Below, piece by piece: positions 1 through 5,467 of a DNA stretch of 11,976 nucleotides. The first letter of the stretch is position 1; each line of letters begins with the position of its first letter. The position numbers and the translations under genes are program-made. The stretch lies in assembly GCA_001915385.1 (NCBI GenBank), contig MNQK01000016.1, positions 1 through 11,976 of the forward strand, in the 5' to 3' direction. Source of the DNA: Bacteroidales bacterium 52_46. Its GTDB lineage: Bacteria; Bacteroidota; Bacteroidia; Bacteroidales; Muribaculaceae. Under the pieces are notes generated by a model that was not told the origin of the DNA, did not search any database, and worked only from the letters and a program-made list of their open reading frames with translations.

Positions 1-33
1 TCCTCCGGACGCCACTTCCGATATGATTACTTG

Positions 34-67
34 CCCCGCACGCCTTCGCAAGCTTCGGCGTACGGGG
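34..67. repeat. Imperfect hairpin
   Basis: The arms CCCCGCACGCC (34-44) and GGCGTACGGGG (57-67) are complementary except at one central position and enclose a 12-base loop. No T-tract follows, so a repeat-family hairpin is likelier than an intrinsic terminator. Confidence 0.6.
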
Positions 68-79
68 TTACGCATAATC

Positions 80-96
80 GACGTCCTGCGGACGTC
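80..96. repeat. Perfect 7-bp hairpin
   Basis: GACGTCC (80-86) pairs perfectly with GGACGTC (90-96) across a three-base TGC loop. A similar CTCCGGACGCCAC string at 3-15 suggests a second, truncated member of the same hairpin family at the window edge. Confidence 0.6.
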
Positions 97-118
97 ACGC
101 CCTTATGTAAACAGCATT

Positions 119-191
119 GGGCTGCACCCCGGTGTAGCCGCCAAGCAGCTGATAATCAGACTTAGCCATCGGCTGTGCCGGGGTGCAGCCC
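119..191. repeat. Long inverted repeat with 14-bp perfect arms
   Basis: GGGCTGCACCCCGG (119-132) is the exact reverse complement of CCGGGGTGCAGCCC (178-191), with a 45-base spacer. The string GCAGCCCTACAT at the right edge (185-196) recurs at 11766-11777 next to another hairpin, so this belongs to a dispersed intergenic repeat family. No coding function is seen. Confidence 0.75.
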
Positions 192-443
192 TACATCGCG
201 CAGCCGTCAACATCAGTTTTGCGACGCCTACCTCCGCTACAATAAAATGTTTCTGTAACGTGTGGCCGGTAAACCAATCGGGGTAGAAATGCATTATTTA
301 AGTAGAGCGGATGCGAGTCTGAGCGGTTGCAATTAACGTTGCGGAGGGACGTAACTGACAGCGCAAGGGATGGGGTGGCGCGTATCCGGCGCGAGAGGGA
401 TAAAAAAGAGTCGGAAATATGCATGATATTGCACCGATTTTGT

Positions 444-451
444 TAATTTTG
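444..451 (+). promoter_or_regulatory. Possible -7 element of the phoH promoter
   Basis: TAATTTTG matches the Bacteroidetes -7 consensus TAnnTTTG and lies 17 bases before the phoH ATG. No good TTTG-type -33 element is visible at the expected distance upstream, so this is only a partial match. Confidence 0.4.
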
Positions 452-468
452 CACTTAAATCTATCTGT

Positions 469-1461
469 ATGATTGAACGGATTATAATCATCGACAGTGT
501 TGACCCCGTCAGCTTCTATGGAGTGAACAACTGCAATATGCAGTTGATTAAGAACTTGTTCCCCAAGCTCAGGCTTGCGGCACGCGGTTCGGTAATCAAA
601 GTGATAGGCGACGACAAGGAGACCTCGGAGTTCGAGAAGAAAATCAAGGAGCTTGAGGCTTATTGCGTCAGATTCAACAAACTGCCCGAAGATGTCATTC
701 TCGACATCGTCAAGGGGGAGGCGCCCAAGGACCTGAAAATGGACGATGTCATCATCTACGGCATCAACGGCAAGCCAATCAGCGGCCGTACGCCCAACCA
801 GCAGCGTCTTGTCGAGACATTCGTGAAAAACGACCTCACGTTCGCCCTCGGGCCGGCCGGTACGGGCAAGACCTACGTGGCGATAGCTCTCGCCGTAAGG
901 GCGCTGAAAAACCGCGAGGTACGCAAAATCATACTTTCGCGCCCGGCCGTCGAGGCAGGCGAGAAGCTCGGTTTCCTTCCCGGCGACATGAAGGACAAAA
1001 TCGACCCCTACCTGCAGCCGCTCTACGACGCGCTCGAGGATATGGTGCCCGCCGTGAAGCTCAAGGAGTATATGGAGACGAAGGTGATACAGATAGCCCC
1101 GCTGGCGTTTATGCGCGGCCGTACGCTCAACGACGCCGTCATCGTGCTCGACGAGGCACAGAATACCACCACCCACCAGATAAAGATGTTCCTGACGCGT
1201 CTGGGCATGAACGCCAAGATGATAATAACGGGCGATACGTCGCAGATCGACCTGCCGCGTTCCACCCAGTCGGGACTCGTGCAGGCGCTCCGCATACTCG
1301 ACGGAGTGGAGGGGATAGGCAAGGTGGAGTTCGGCCAGAAAGATATTGTGCGCCACCACCTCGTGCAGCGCATTGTCGAGGCCTACGAGCAGTACGACAA
1401 GACGCACAAGGAGGAGAAACAGGCTCCGGCGCCAGATGCCGCACCGTCGCCCGGCGAATGA
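469..1461 (+). CDS. phoH: PhoH family ATPase
   Basis: This 330-aa protein is a PhoH-like cytoplasmic P-loop ATPase, a family linked by known members to RNA metabolism and phosphate-starvation responses; its exact cellular role is poorly defined. Residues 1-110 are the N-terminal region typical of the PhoL/YbeZ type. Walker A is GPAGTGKT (128-135) and Walker B is VIVLDEAQN (224-232). Other family blocks are the LSRPAVEAGEKLGFLPGD stretch (156-173), FMRGRTL (214-220) and the ITGDTSQIDLP sensor region (253-263). Length is normal, with a short Pro/Ala-rich tail from about residue 318. The ATG at 469 gives the full N-terminus. The gene leads a tight run with purC 43 bases downstream. A ybeY gene, the usual partner of YbeZ in enterobacteria, is not present here. 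Confidence 0.93.
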   Translation: MIERIIIIDSVDPVSFYGVNNCNMQLIKNLFPKLRLAARGSVIKVIGDDKETSEFEKKIKELEAYCVRFNKLPEDVILDIVKGEAPKDLKMDDVIIYGINGKPISGRTPNQQRLVETFVKNDLTFALGPAGTGKTYVAIALAVRALKNREVRKIILSRPAVEAGEKLGFLPGDMKDKIDPYLQPLYDALEDMVPAVKLKEYMETKVIQIAPLAFMRGRTLNDAVIVLDEAQNTTTHQIKMFLTRLGMNAKMIITGDTSQIDLPRSTQSGLVQALRILDGVEGIGKVEFGQKDIVRHHLVQRIVEAYEQYDKTHKEEKQAPAPDAAPSPGE

Positions 1462-1504
1462 CACTGCAAAGACAAATCATTAACACATTATATACTTGAC
1501 TTTT

Positions 1505-2458
1505 ATGGATAAGACACTTCTGACCACTGACTTCCGTTTTCCCGGACAAACTGCCGTGTATCATGGCAAAGTACGCGATGTCTACACCATCGACAACAAC
1601 ATCATGGTTATGATTGCCACCGACCGCATATCGGCCTTCGATGTAATCCTGCCCAAGGGAATTCCTTACAAGGGTCAGGTGCTCAATCAGATAGCCGAGA
1701 CATTTCTCGACGCTACCGCCGACATCGTGCCCAACTGGAAGCTCGCGTCGCCCGACCCGATGGTCACCGTGGGCTACAAGTGCGAGGGATTCCGCGTGGA
1801 GATGATAATCCGCGGCTACCTTACCGGATCGGCATGGCGTGAATACCAGGCCGGATGCCGCGAACTGTGCGGAGTGAAACTTCCCGACGGCATGCGCGAG
1901 AACGAACGTTTCCCCGAGCCTATCATCACCCCGACAACCAAGGCCGACGAAGGCCACGACGAGAACATATCGCGCGAGGAAATCATTGCGCAGGGTATCG
2001 TGTCGAAGGAGGACTATGAAGTGATGGAGCGCTACACCCGCGCACTCTTCGCCCGCGGTACCGAGATGGCCGCTGCCAAAGGGCTGATACTTGTGGATAC
2101 CAAATATGAGTTCGGCAAACGTGACGGCAAGGTGATACTTATCGACGAAATCCATACTCCCGACTCGTCGCGCTACTTCTACGCCGACGGCTATCAGGAA
2201 CGTTTCGAGAAGGGCGAACCGCAGCGCCAGCTCTCCAAGGAGTTCGTGCGCCAGTGGCTCATCGACCACGGTTTCATGGGCAAGGCAGGCCAGCAGGTGC
2301 CCGAGATGACCGGCGAGTTCATCGCTTCGGTGACCGACCGTTACATCGAGCTCTACGAGCATATCACGGGCAAGCAGTTCGTGCGCACTCCCGAAGAGCA
2401 TCTTACCGAGCGCATCGAGCGCAACGTGCTTGACTGTCTCGCCAATCTTCAACTGTAA
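1505..2458 (+). CDS. purC: Phosphoribosylaminoimidazole-succinocarboxamide synthase (SAICAR synthetase)
   Basis: PurC joins CAIR and L-aspartate with ATP to make SAICAR in de novo purine synthesis, in the cytoplasm. The 317-aa protein is the longer form also seen in fungi, not the roughly 240-aa enterobacterial form. Visible motifs are GKVRDVY (21-27), ATDRISAFDVILPKGIPYKG (38-57) in the ATP-binding lobe, RGYLTGSAWREY (103-114), LVDTKYEFG (196-204) and the signature LIDEIHTPDSSRY (212-224). I chose the ATG at 1505 over the in-frame TTG at 1496, because MDKTLL starts the family normally and the TTG adds only three residues. It lies 43 bases after phoH and 13 bases before ubiE, so shared transcription is likely. 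No purine-specific regulatory site is visible. Confidence 0.97.
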   Translation: MDKTLLTTDFRFPGQTAVYHGKVRDVYTIDNNIMVMIATDRISAFDVILPKGIPYKGQVLNQIAETFLDATADIVPNWKLASPDPMVTVGYKCEGFRVEMIIRGYLTGSAWREYQAGCRELCGVKLPDGMRENERFPEPIITPTTKADEGHDENISREEIIAQGIVSKEDYEVMERYTRALFARGTEMAAAKGLILVDTKYEFGKRDGKVILIDEIHTPDSSRYFYADGYQERFEKGEPQRQLSKEFVRQWLIDHGFMGKAGQQVPEMTGEFIASVTDRYIELYEHITGKQFVRTPEEHLTERIERNVLDCLANLQL

Positions 2459-2471
2459 GGATAATGTTCTG

Positions 2472-3215
2472 ATGGGCGACGCAGCCGAACGCATCAATCC
2501 ATACGCCGGCGACAGCCGCGACAAAACACAACAGGTCGAAGCGATGTTTGACTCCATCGCTCCGGCCTATGACTTTATGAACTCGGCCATGAGTTTCGGA
2601 CTTCACCGCCGCTGGCTCCGAAAAGCTATCGGAGAGGTGGAGGCCGGCTCGCCAGCCGTGATACTCGACGTGGCCACAGGTACGGCCGATGTGGCGATAG
2701 CGCTCGCCCGCCGGCTCCCCTCGGCACGCATCACGGGCATCGATCTTTCGGAAGGGATGCTCGCCGTAGGTCGCCGCAAGGTGGCGAAAGCAGGGCTGGA
2801 GCAGCGTATCGCGCTGCAGCAGGCCGACTGCCTCCATTTGCCGTTTGCCGATGAATCGTTTGACTGCATCACCGTGGCGTATGGTGTGCGTAATTTCGAG
2901 CATCTGCTTGACGGTTACCGCGAGATGACGCGTGTGCTCCGCAAGGGTGGGCGGCTTGTGGTAATCGAGCTGTCGACACCTCCGTCGGCGCTGGTGCGTC
3001 CGTTCTATAAATTCTATACACGGTGCGTCATACCGGTAGCGGGGCGTATCGTGTCGAAAGATGTGCGCGCCTACAGCTATCTGCCCGAATCGATTGCCGC
3101 CGTGGCACAGGGGGAGGCGATGACGGCCCTTATGGAGGAGGCCGGACTGAGCGACACGGCATTCCGCCGCATGACTTTCGGAGTATGTACCATATATACC
3201 GCTTATAAACGCTGA
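2472..3215 (+). CDS. ubiE: Demethylmenaquinone methyltransferase
   Basis: This UbiE/MenG-family enzyme performs the last step of menaquinone synthesis, transferring a methyl group from S-adenosylmethionine to demethylmenaquinone. In an anaerobic Bacteroidales host only the menaquinone role (menG) is expected. The 247-aa protein shows VEAMFDSIAPAYDFMN (22-37), the SAM-binding motif DVATGTAD (66-73), the acidic ribose-binding block GIDLSEGML (89-97), VAYGVRNFEHL (135-145) and SYLPES (202-207), all diagnostic. The ATG at 2472 is preferred. A TTG at 2430 would overlap purC and add 14 unconserved residues. AAGG at 2457-2460, 11 bases before the ATG, could act as a ribosome-binding site. The gene ends the phoH-purC-ubiE run and a terminator follows directly. 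Confidence 0.95.
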   Translation: MGDAAERINPYAGDSRDKTQQVEAMFDSIAPAYDFMNSAMSFGLHRRWLRKAIGEVEAGSPAVILDVATGTADVAIALARRLPSARITGIDLSEGMLAVGRRKVAKAGLEQRIALQQADCLHLPFADESFDCITVAYGVRNFEHLLDGYREMTRVLRKGGRLVVIELSTPPSALVRPFYKFYTRCVIPVAGRIVSKDVRAYSYLPESIAAVAQGEAMTALMEEAGLSDTAFRRMTFGVCTIYTAYKR

Positions 3216-3253
3216 AAAAGGGTGACGCGGCTGTATGCTGTCACCCTCTTTGT
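3216..3253 (+). terminator. Rho-independent terminator after ubiE
   Basis: AGGGTGAC (3219-3226) pairs perfectly with GTCACCCT (3240-3247) across a 13-base loop. An A-run precedes the stem and a T-rich tail (CTTTGTTGT) follows. The stem starts three bases after the ubiE stop codon, which fits termination of the phoH-purC-ubiE transcript. Confidence 0.8.
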
Positions 3254-3403
3254 TGTCGTGTCAGGCTGCGCGTCGCTTCCAACAGCGCCCTGCGGGATTG
3301 CCATCCCCACCTGATAGAGTATAGTATTAGGTTATTTACAGGTATAACGCATTTTATTGTTCCGAAGTTGACTAAAAATTGTCAAATAATCATAACAGGC
3401 AGG

Positions 3404-3431
3404 TTTGCTGCAAAAAAATTCCCTATCTTTA
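3404..3431 (+). promoter_or_regulatory. Weak candidate promoter for the CoA-transferase
   Basis: TTTG (3404-3407) and TATCTTTA (3424-3431) resemble the Bacteroidetes -33 and -7 elements, but the 16-base spacing is shorter than the usual 19-21 and the last G of the -7 is A. The gene needs its own promoter, because a terminator ends the upstream operon. The rest of 3254-3489 shows only a small GGGAT/ATCCC hairpin (3294-3307). Confidence 0.3.
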
Positions 3432-3489
3432 CATTGTCATTTATGGCCAAAAAACCGTGAAAAATATCAACTAACCGAAAATCAACCGA

Positions 3490-4794
3490 ATGGCGACACA
3501 ATATAAATATATGACAGCCGACGAGGCAGTCAAGCTGATTAAAAGCGGCGACCACGTATTTGTGCAGGGTAGCTGCTCGATTCCCGAAGCGTTGGTGGCG
3601 GCACTGGCAAAGCGTGGGAATGAACTCCATGATGTGATACTTTACAATGCCTTCGCCCTTGCCCGACGGGTATCTCCGCTGTGCGACCCCGCGCTGAAAG
3701 ACGCATTCCACATCGATTCGTTCTTCGTGTCGAACGCGGTGCGCGGCTGGGTCAACGAAGGGTATGCCACGACTACCCCGCGATTTTTCGGGCAGGTGCC
3801 TATCCTGTTCCGCGACGGCACGATAAAACTGGATGTGGCGCTGATAAACTGCTCGCTGCCCGACGAATACGGCAATGTGTCGCTTGGCGTGTCGGCCGAC
3901 CTTACGCCGTCGGCCATCGAATGTGCCAGAATAATCATCGCGCAGATAAACCCGATGATGCCGTTCACGTACGGCGATTCGGTGATACATATATCGAAAA
4001 TCGACGCTCTCGTCAAGGTGGACGACCCACTGGCCGAGACACCCGACGTGGAGCCGACGGAGGCCGAGATGTCAATCGGCCGTTATGTGGCCGAACACAT
4101 ACAGGACGGCTCGACGCTTCAGGTCGGTGTCGGCTCGGTGCCCAACGCCGTGCTGCATTCGCTGCACTCGCACCGTCATCTCGGCATTCACACCGAGGCG
4201 CTTACCAACGGTATGGTCGATCTGATAGAAAGCGGAGTGGTCGACAATTCCTGCAAGACCATAGAGCCGGGAGTGTCGGTTGCGTCGCTTGCGCTCGGCA
4301 CACGTCGGCTGTATGACTTCATGGACTACAACCGTGCGTTCCTGTTCCGCGACATATCGTGGGTCAACGATCCGTTTATCATCGCGCAGAACAGAAATGC
4401 CGTCGCTATAAATTCATGTCTGGAGATTGACCTTTCGGGTCAGGTGTGCGCCGACTCCATCGGCACGCGCATCTATTCGGGCGTGGGCGGACAGCAGGAT
4501 TTCATCTACGGCACGTCGCGAAGTCCGGGCGGTCAGTCGTTCATCGCCATGCTCTCGACCACCTCGAAGGGTATGAGCAAAATCAAGCCGATACTCACTC
4601 CCGGCGCCGGCGTGGTGACCACCCGCTTCCAGACCAACTGGGTAGTGACGGAATACGGCGCCGTCAACCTGCGCGGCCGCAACATGGTGGACCGCGCCCG
4701 CCTGCTCATCTCGATTGCCGCACCCCAGTTCCGCGAGGAGCTTGACCGCGAAGCCTACAAAATGCTCGGCTATGCCTACCGGCAATGGCGTTAG
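3490..4794 (+). CDS. CoA-transferase, acetyl-CoA hydrolase / 4-hydroxybutyrate CoA-transferase family
   Basis: This 434-aa cytoplasmic enzyme should move CoA between an acyl-CoA and a free acid such as acetate, propionate, succinate, butyrate or 4-hydroxybutyrate; the exact pair cannot be read from sequence. The N-terminal half (about 1-185) includes CSLPDEYGNVSLG (121-133). The C-terminal half carries GVGSVPNAV (213-221), then HTEALTNGMVDL (234-245), where Glu236 sits at the place of the catalytic glutamate of this family. It also has YSGVGGQQDFIYGTSRSPGG (329-348), resembling the CoA-binding loop, and WVVTEYGAVNLRG (384-396). Length matches 4-hydroxybutyrate CoA-transferase (about 438 aa), so it is complete. 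A role in acetate, propionate or succinate fermentation is inferred. It is monocistronic: a terminator lies upstream, and a repeat array begins two bases after its stop codon. Confidence 0.9.
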   Translation: MATQYKYMTADEAVKLIKSGDHVFVQGSCSIPEALVAALAKRGNELHDVILYNAFALARRVSPLCDPALKDAFHIDSFFVSNAVRGWVNEGYATTTPRFFGQVPILFRDGTIKLDVALINCSLPDEYGNVSLGVSADLTPSAIECARIIIAQINPMMPFTYGDSVIHISKIDALVKVDDPLAETPDVEPTEAEMSIGRYVAEHIQDGSTLQVGVGSVPNAVLHSLHSHRHLGIHTEALTNGMVDLIESGVVDNSCKTIEPGVSVASLALGTRRLYDFMDYNRAFLFRDISWVNDPFIIAQNRNAVAINSCLEIDLSGQVCADSIGTRIYSGVGGQQDFIYGTSRSPGGQSFIAMLSTTSKGMSKIKPILTPGAGVVTTRFQTNWVVTEYGAVNLRGRNMVDRARLLISIAAPQFREELDREAYKMLGYAYRQWR

Positions 4795-4795
4795 T

Positions 4796-4833
4796 CAATT
4801 AGTAATTAGGAATGAGTAATTAGTAATTAATTA
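4796..4833. repeat. Left heptamer array
   Basis: Four consecutive 7-base units are visible: GTAATTA, GGAATGA (degenerate), GTAATTA, GTAATTA (4802-4829). CAATTA precedes them and ATTAA follows. The array begins two bases after the CoA-transferase stop codon and lies just before the four-helix-bundle gene. Confidence 0.75.
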
Positions 4834-4843
4834 ACTGATTGGG

Positions 4844-5197
4844 ATGAAGCAGGAGAACGTAGTGGTTGAGAAGAGTTATGCGTTCGCGCGAAGGTGTGTG
4901 AGGCTTTACAGGTATCTGTGCGAGGAGAAAAAAGAATATATCTTATCAAAGCAGATGTTAAGAAGCGGGACAAGTATTGGCGCAAATATCGTTGAAGGTC
5001 AATATGGTCAGACAAAAATGGATTTTGCCAGTAAATTATCGATTGCGCGAAAGGAAGCCGCCGAAACCGAGTTTTGGTTGAAATTACTTGGAGACGAAGA
5101 TTATATTACGAAATCTCAGGCAGAAAGCATGTTGACGGATTGCCGTGAATTGATTAAGCTACTTCAATCCATAACTAAAACGCTATATAATAAATGA
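4844..5197 (+). CDS. Four helix bundle protein (S23 / 23S rRNA intervening-sequence family)
   Basis: This 117-aa protein belongs to the small all-helical family named after the ORF in 23S rRNA intervening sequences. Relatives include the Avd accessory protein of diversity-generating retroelements. The signature is QMLRSGTSIGANIVEGQ (37-53), followed by the conserved third-helix stretch ARKEAAETEFWLKLL (68-82) and a last helix (about 92-113). Length is normal and the gene looks intact. No reverse transcriptase or variable-repeat pair is nearby, so a retroelement role is not supported. It probably oligomerises and may bind nucleic acid, as relatives do, but the function of free-standing copies is unknown. 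One hand-counted line is 35% GC, well below the flanking genes, and repeat arrays flank the gene, which fits recent insertion. Confidence 0.88.
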   Translation: MKQENVVVEKSYAFARRCVRLYRYLCEEKKEYILSKQMLRSGTSIGANIVEGQYGQTKMDFASKLSIARKEAAETEFWLKLLGDEDYITKSQAESMLTDCRELIKLLQSITKTLYNK

Positions 5198-5216
5198 AAA
5201 CTTAAAATAAAGAATA

Positions 5217-5382
5217 GGAGATTGTCTAAAATTTATATTACTTTGCTTTTGAGGGTCTTGTCAGCGTCTTTTTGTTCGCTCTTCAGTCACGTAGCTACGG
5301 CTACGCTCCCTCATCGCAAGCAAAAATCCATCTGACAACCCCTCTCAAAATCTGCATTATATAAATTTAGACAATCTCTAAA
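5217..5382. repeat. MITE-like long imperfect inverted repeat
   Basis: About 166 bases with no open frame fold into two arms of roughly 78 bases meeting near the palindrome GTAGCTAC (5291-5298). The ends share GAGATTGTCTAAA (left, from 5219) and its reverse complement TTTAGACAATCTC (right). Further in, the arms share TTTATAT, TTTTGAG, TTGTCAG, TTTTTG and CGTAGC in the same order. The right end reads TTTAGACAATCTCTAAA, itself a dyad, and 16 of its bases recur at 11557-11572. Confidence 0.7.
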
Positions 5383-5413
5383 TCATAAAAACAAACAAAC
5401 CATTAACTAACGA

Positions 5414-5447
5414 TAATTACTAATTACTAATTACTAATTACTAATTG
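5414..5447. repeat. Right heptamer array
   Basis: Four perfect tandem copies of TAATTAC (5414-5441) are followed by TAATTG. The orientation is opposite to the array at 4796-4833. It ends 20 bases before the GH3 start codon, so it lies in the 5' untranslated or promoter region of that gene. Confidence 0.85.
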
Positions 5448-5467
5448 TCAAAGCCTAACATATTTTG

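Larger units (their letters stand above)
1..468. other. Gene-free, repeat-rich left flank
   Basis: No reading frame here looks protein-coding. The two short open frames on either strand are low-complexity translations of palindromic repeats. The first 200 bases carry a series of hairpins, listed separately. The very first bases, with GGACGC at 7-12, look like the right arm of another hairpin whose left arm lies before the window. From about 197 to 440 I see no clear structure. The final 25 bases hold a possible phoH -7 promoter element. Confidence 0.6.
4796..5447. mobile_element. Putative S23-type cassette bounded by inverted heptamer arrays
   Basis: An AT-richer block sits between the CoA-transferase stop and the GH3 start. 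Heptamer arrays in opposite orientation bound it: GTAATTA-type at left (4802-4829) and TAATTAC-type at right (5414-5441). The outer ends CAATTAGTAATTAG (4796-4809) and CTAATTACTAATTG (5434-5447) are exact reverse complements. Inside are one four-helix-bundle gene and a palindromic element. The layout recalls rRNA intervening sequences, where an S23 gene lies inside an inverted-repeat stem. Mobility is inferred, since no transposase or target duplication is seen. Confidence 0.4.

Noticed and set aside
23..286. An 87-codon frame at the left end
   Set aside because: It runs through several palindromic repeats and its translation looks like repeat-derived sequence rather than a protein.
298..1464. 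A 388-codon open frame on the minus strand opposite phoH
   Set aside because: It is the antisense shadow of a clear PhoH gene. The translation has no recognisable domain, and its openness follows from the GC-rich codon pattern of the real gene.
663..1499. A 278-codon plus-strand frame overlapping phoH
   Set aside because: Its Arg/Gly/His-rich translation with no domains is typical of a shifted reading of a GC-rich gene.
1139..2557. A 472-codon minus-strand open frame spanning phoH, purC and ubiE
   Set aside because: It crosses three well-supported plus-strand genes and encodes no recognisable family. It is a codon-bias artefact.
4844..5197. Diversity-generating retroelement, since the four-helix-bundle protein is related to Avd
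   Set aside because: No reverse transcriptase, template repeat or variable repeat is present in the window.
4796..5447. CRISPR array, because of the regular short repeats
   Set aside because: The 7-base units are directly tandem with no spacers, so they are microsatellite-like arrays.
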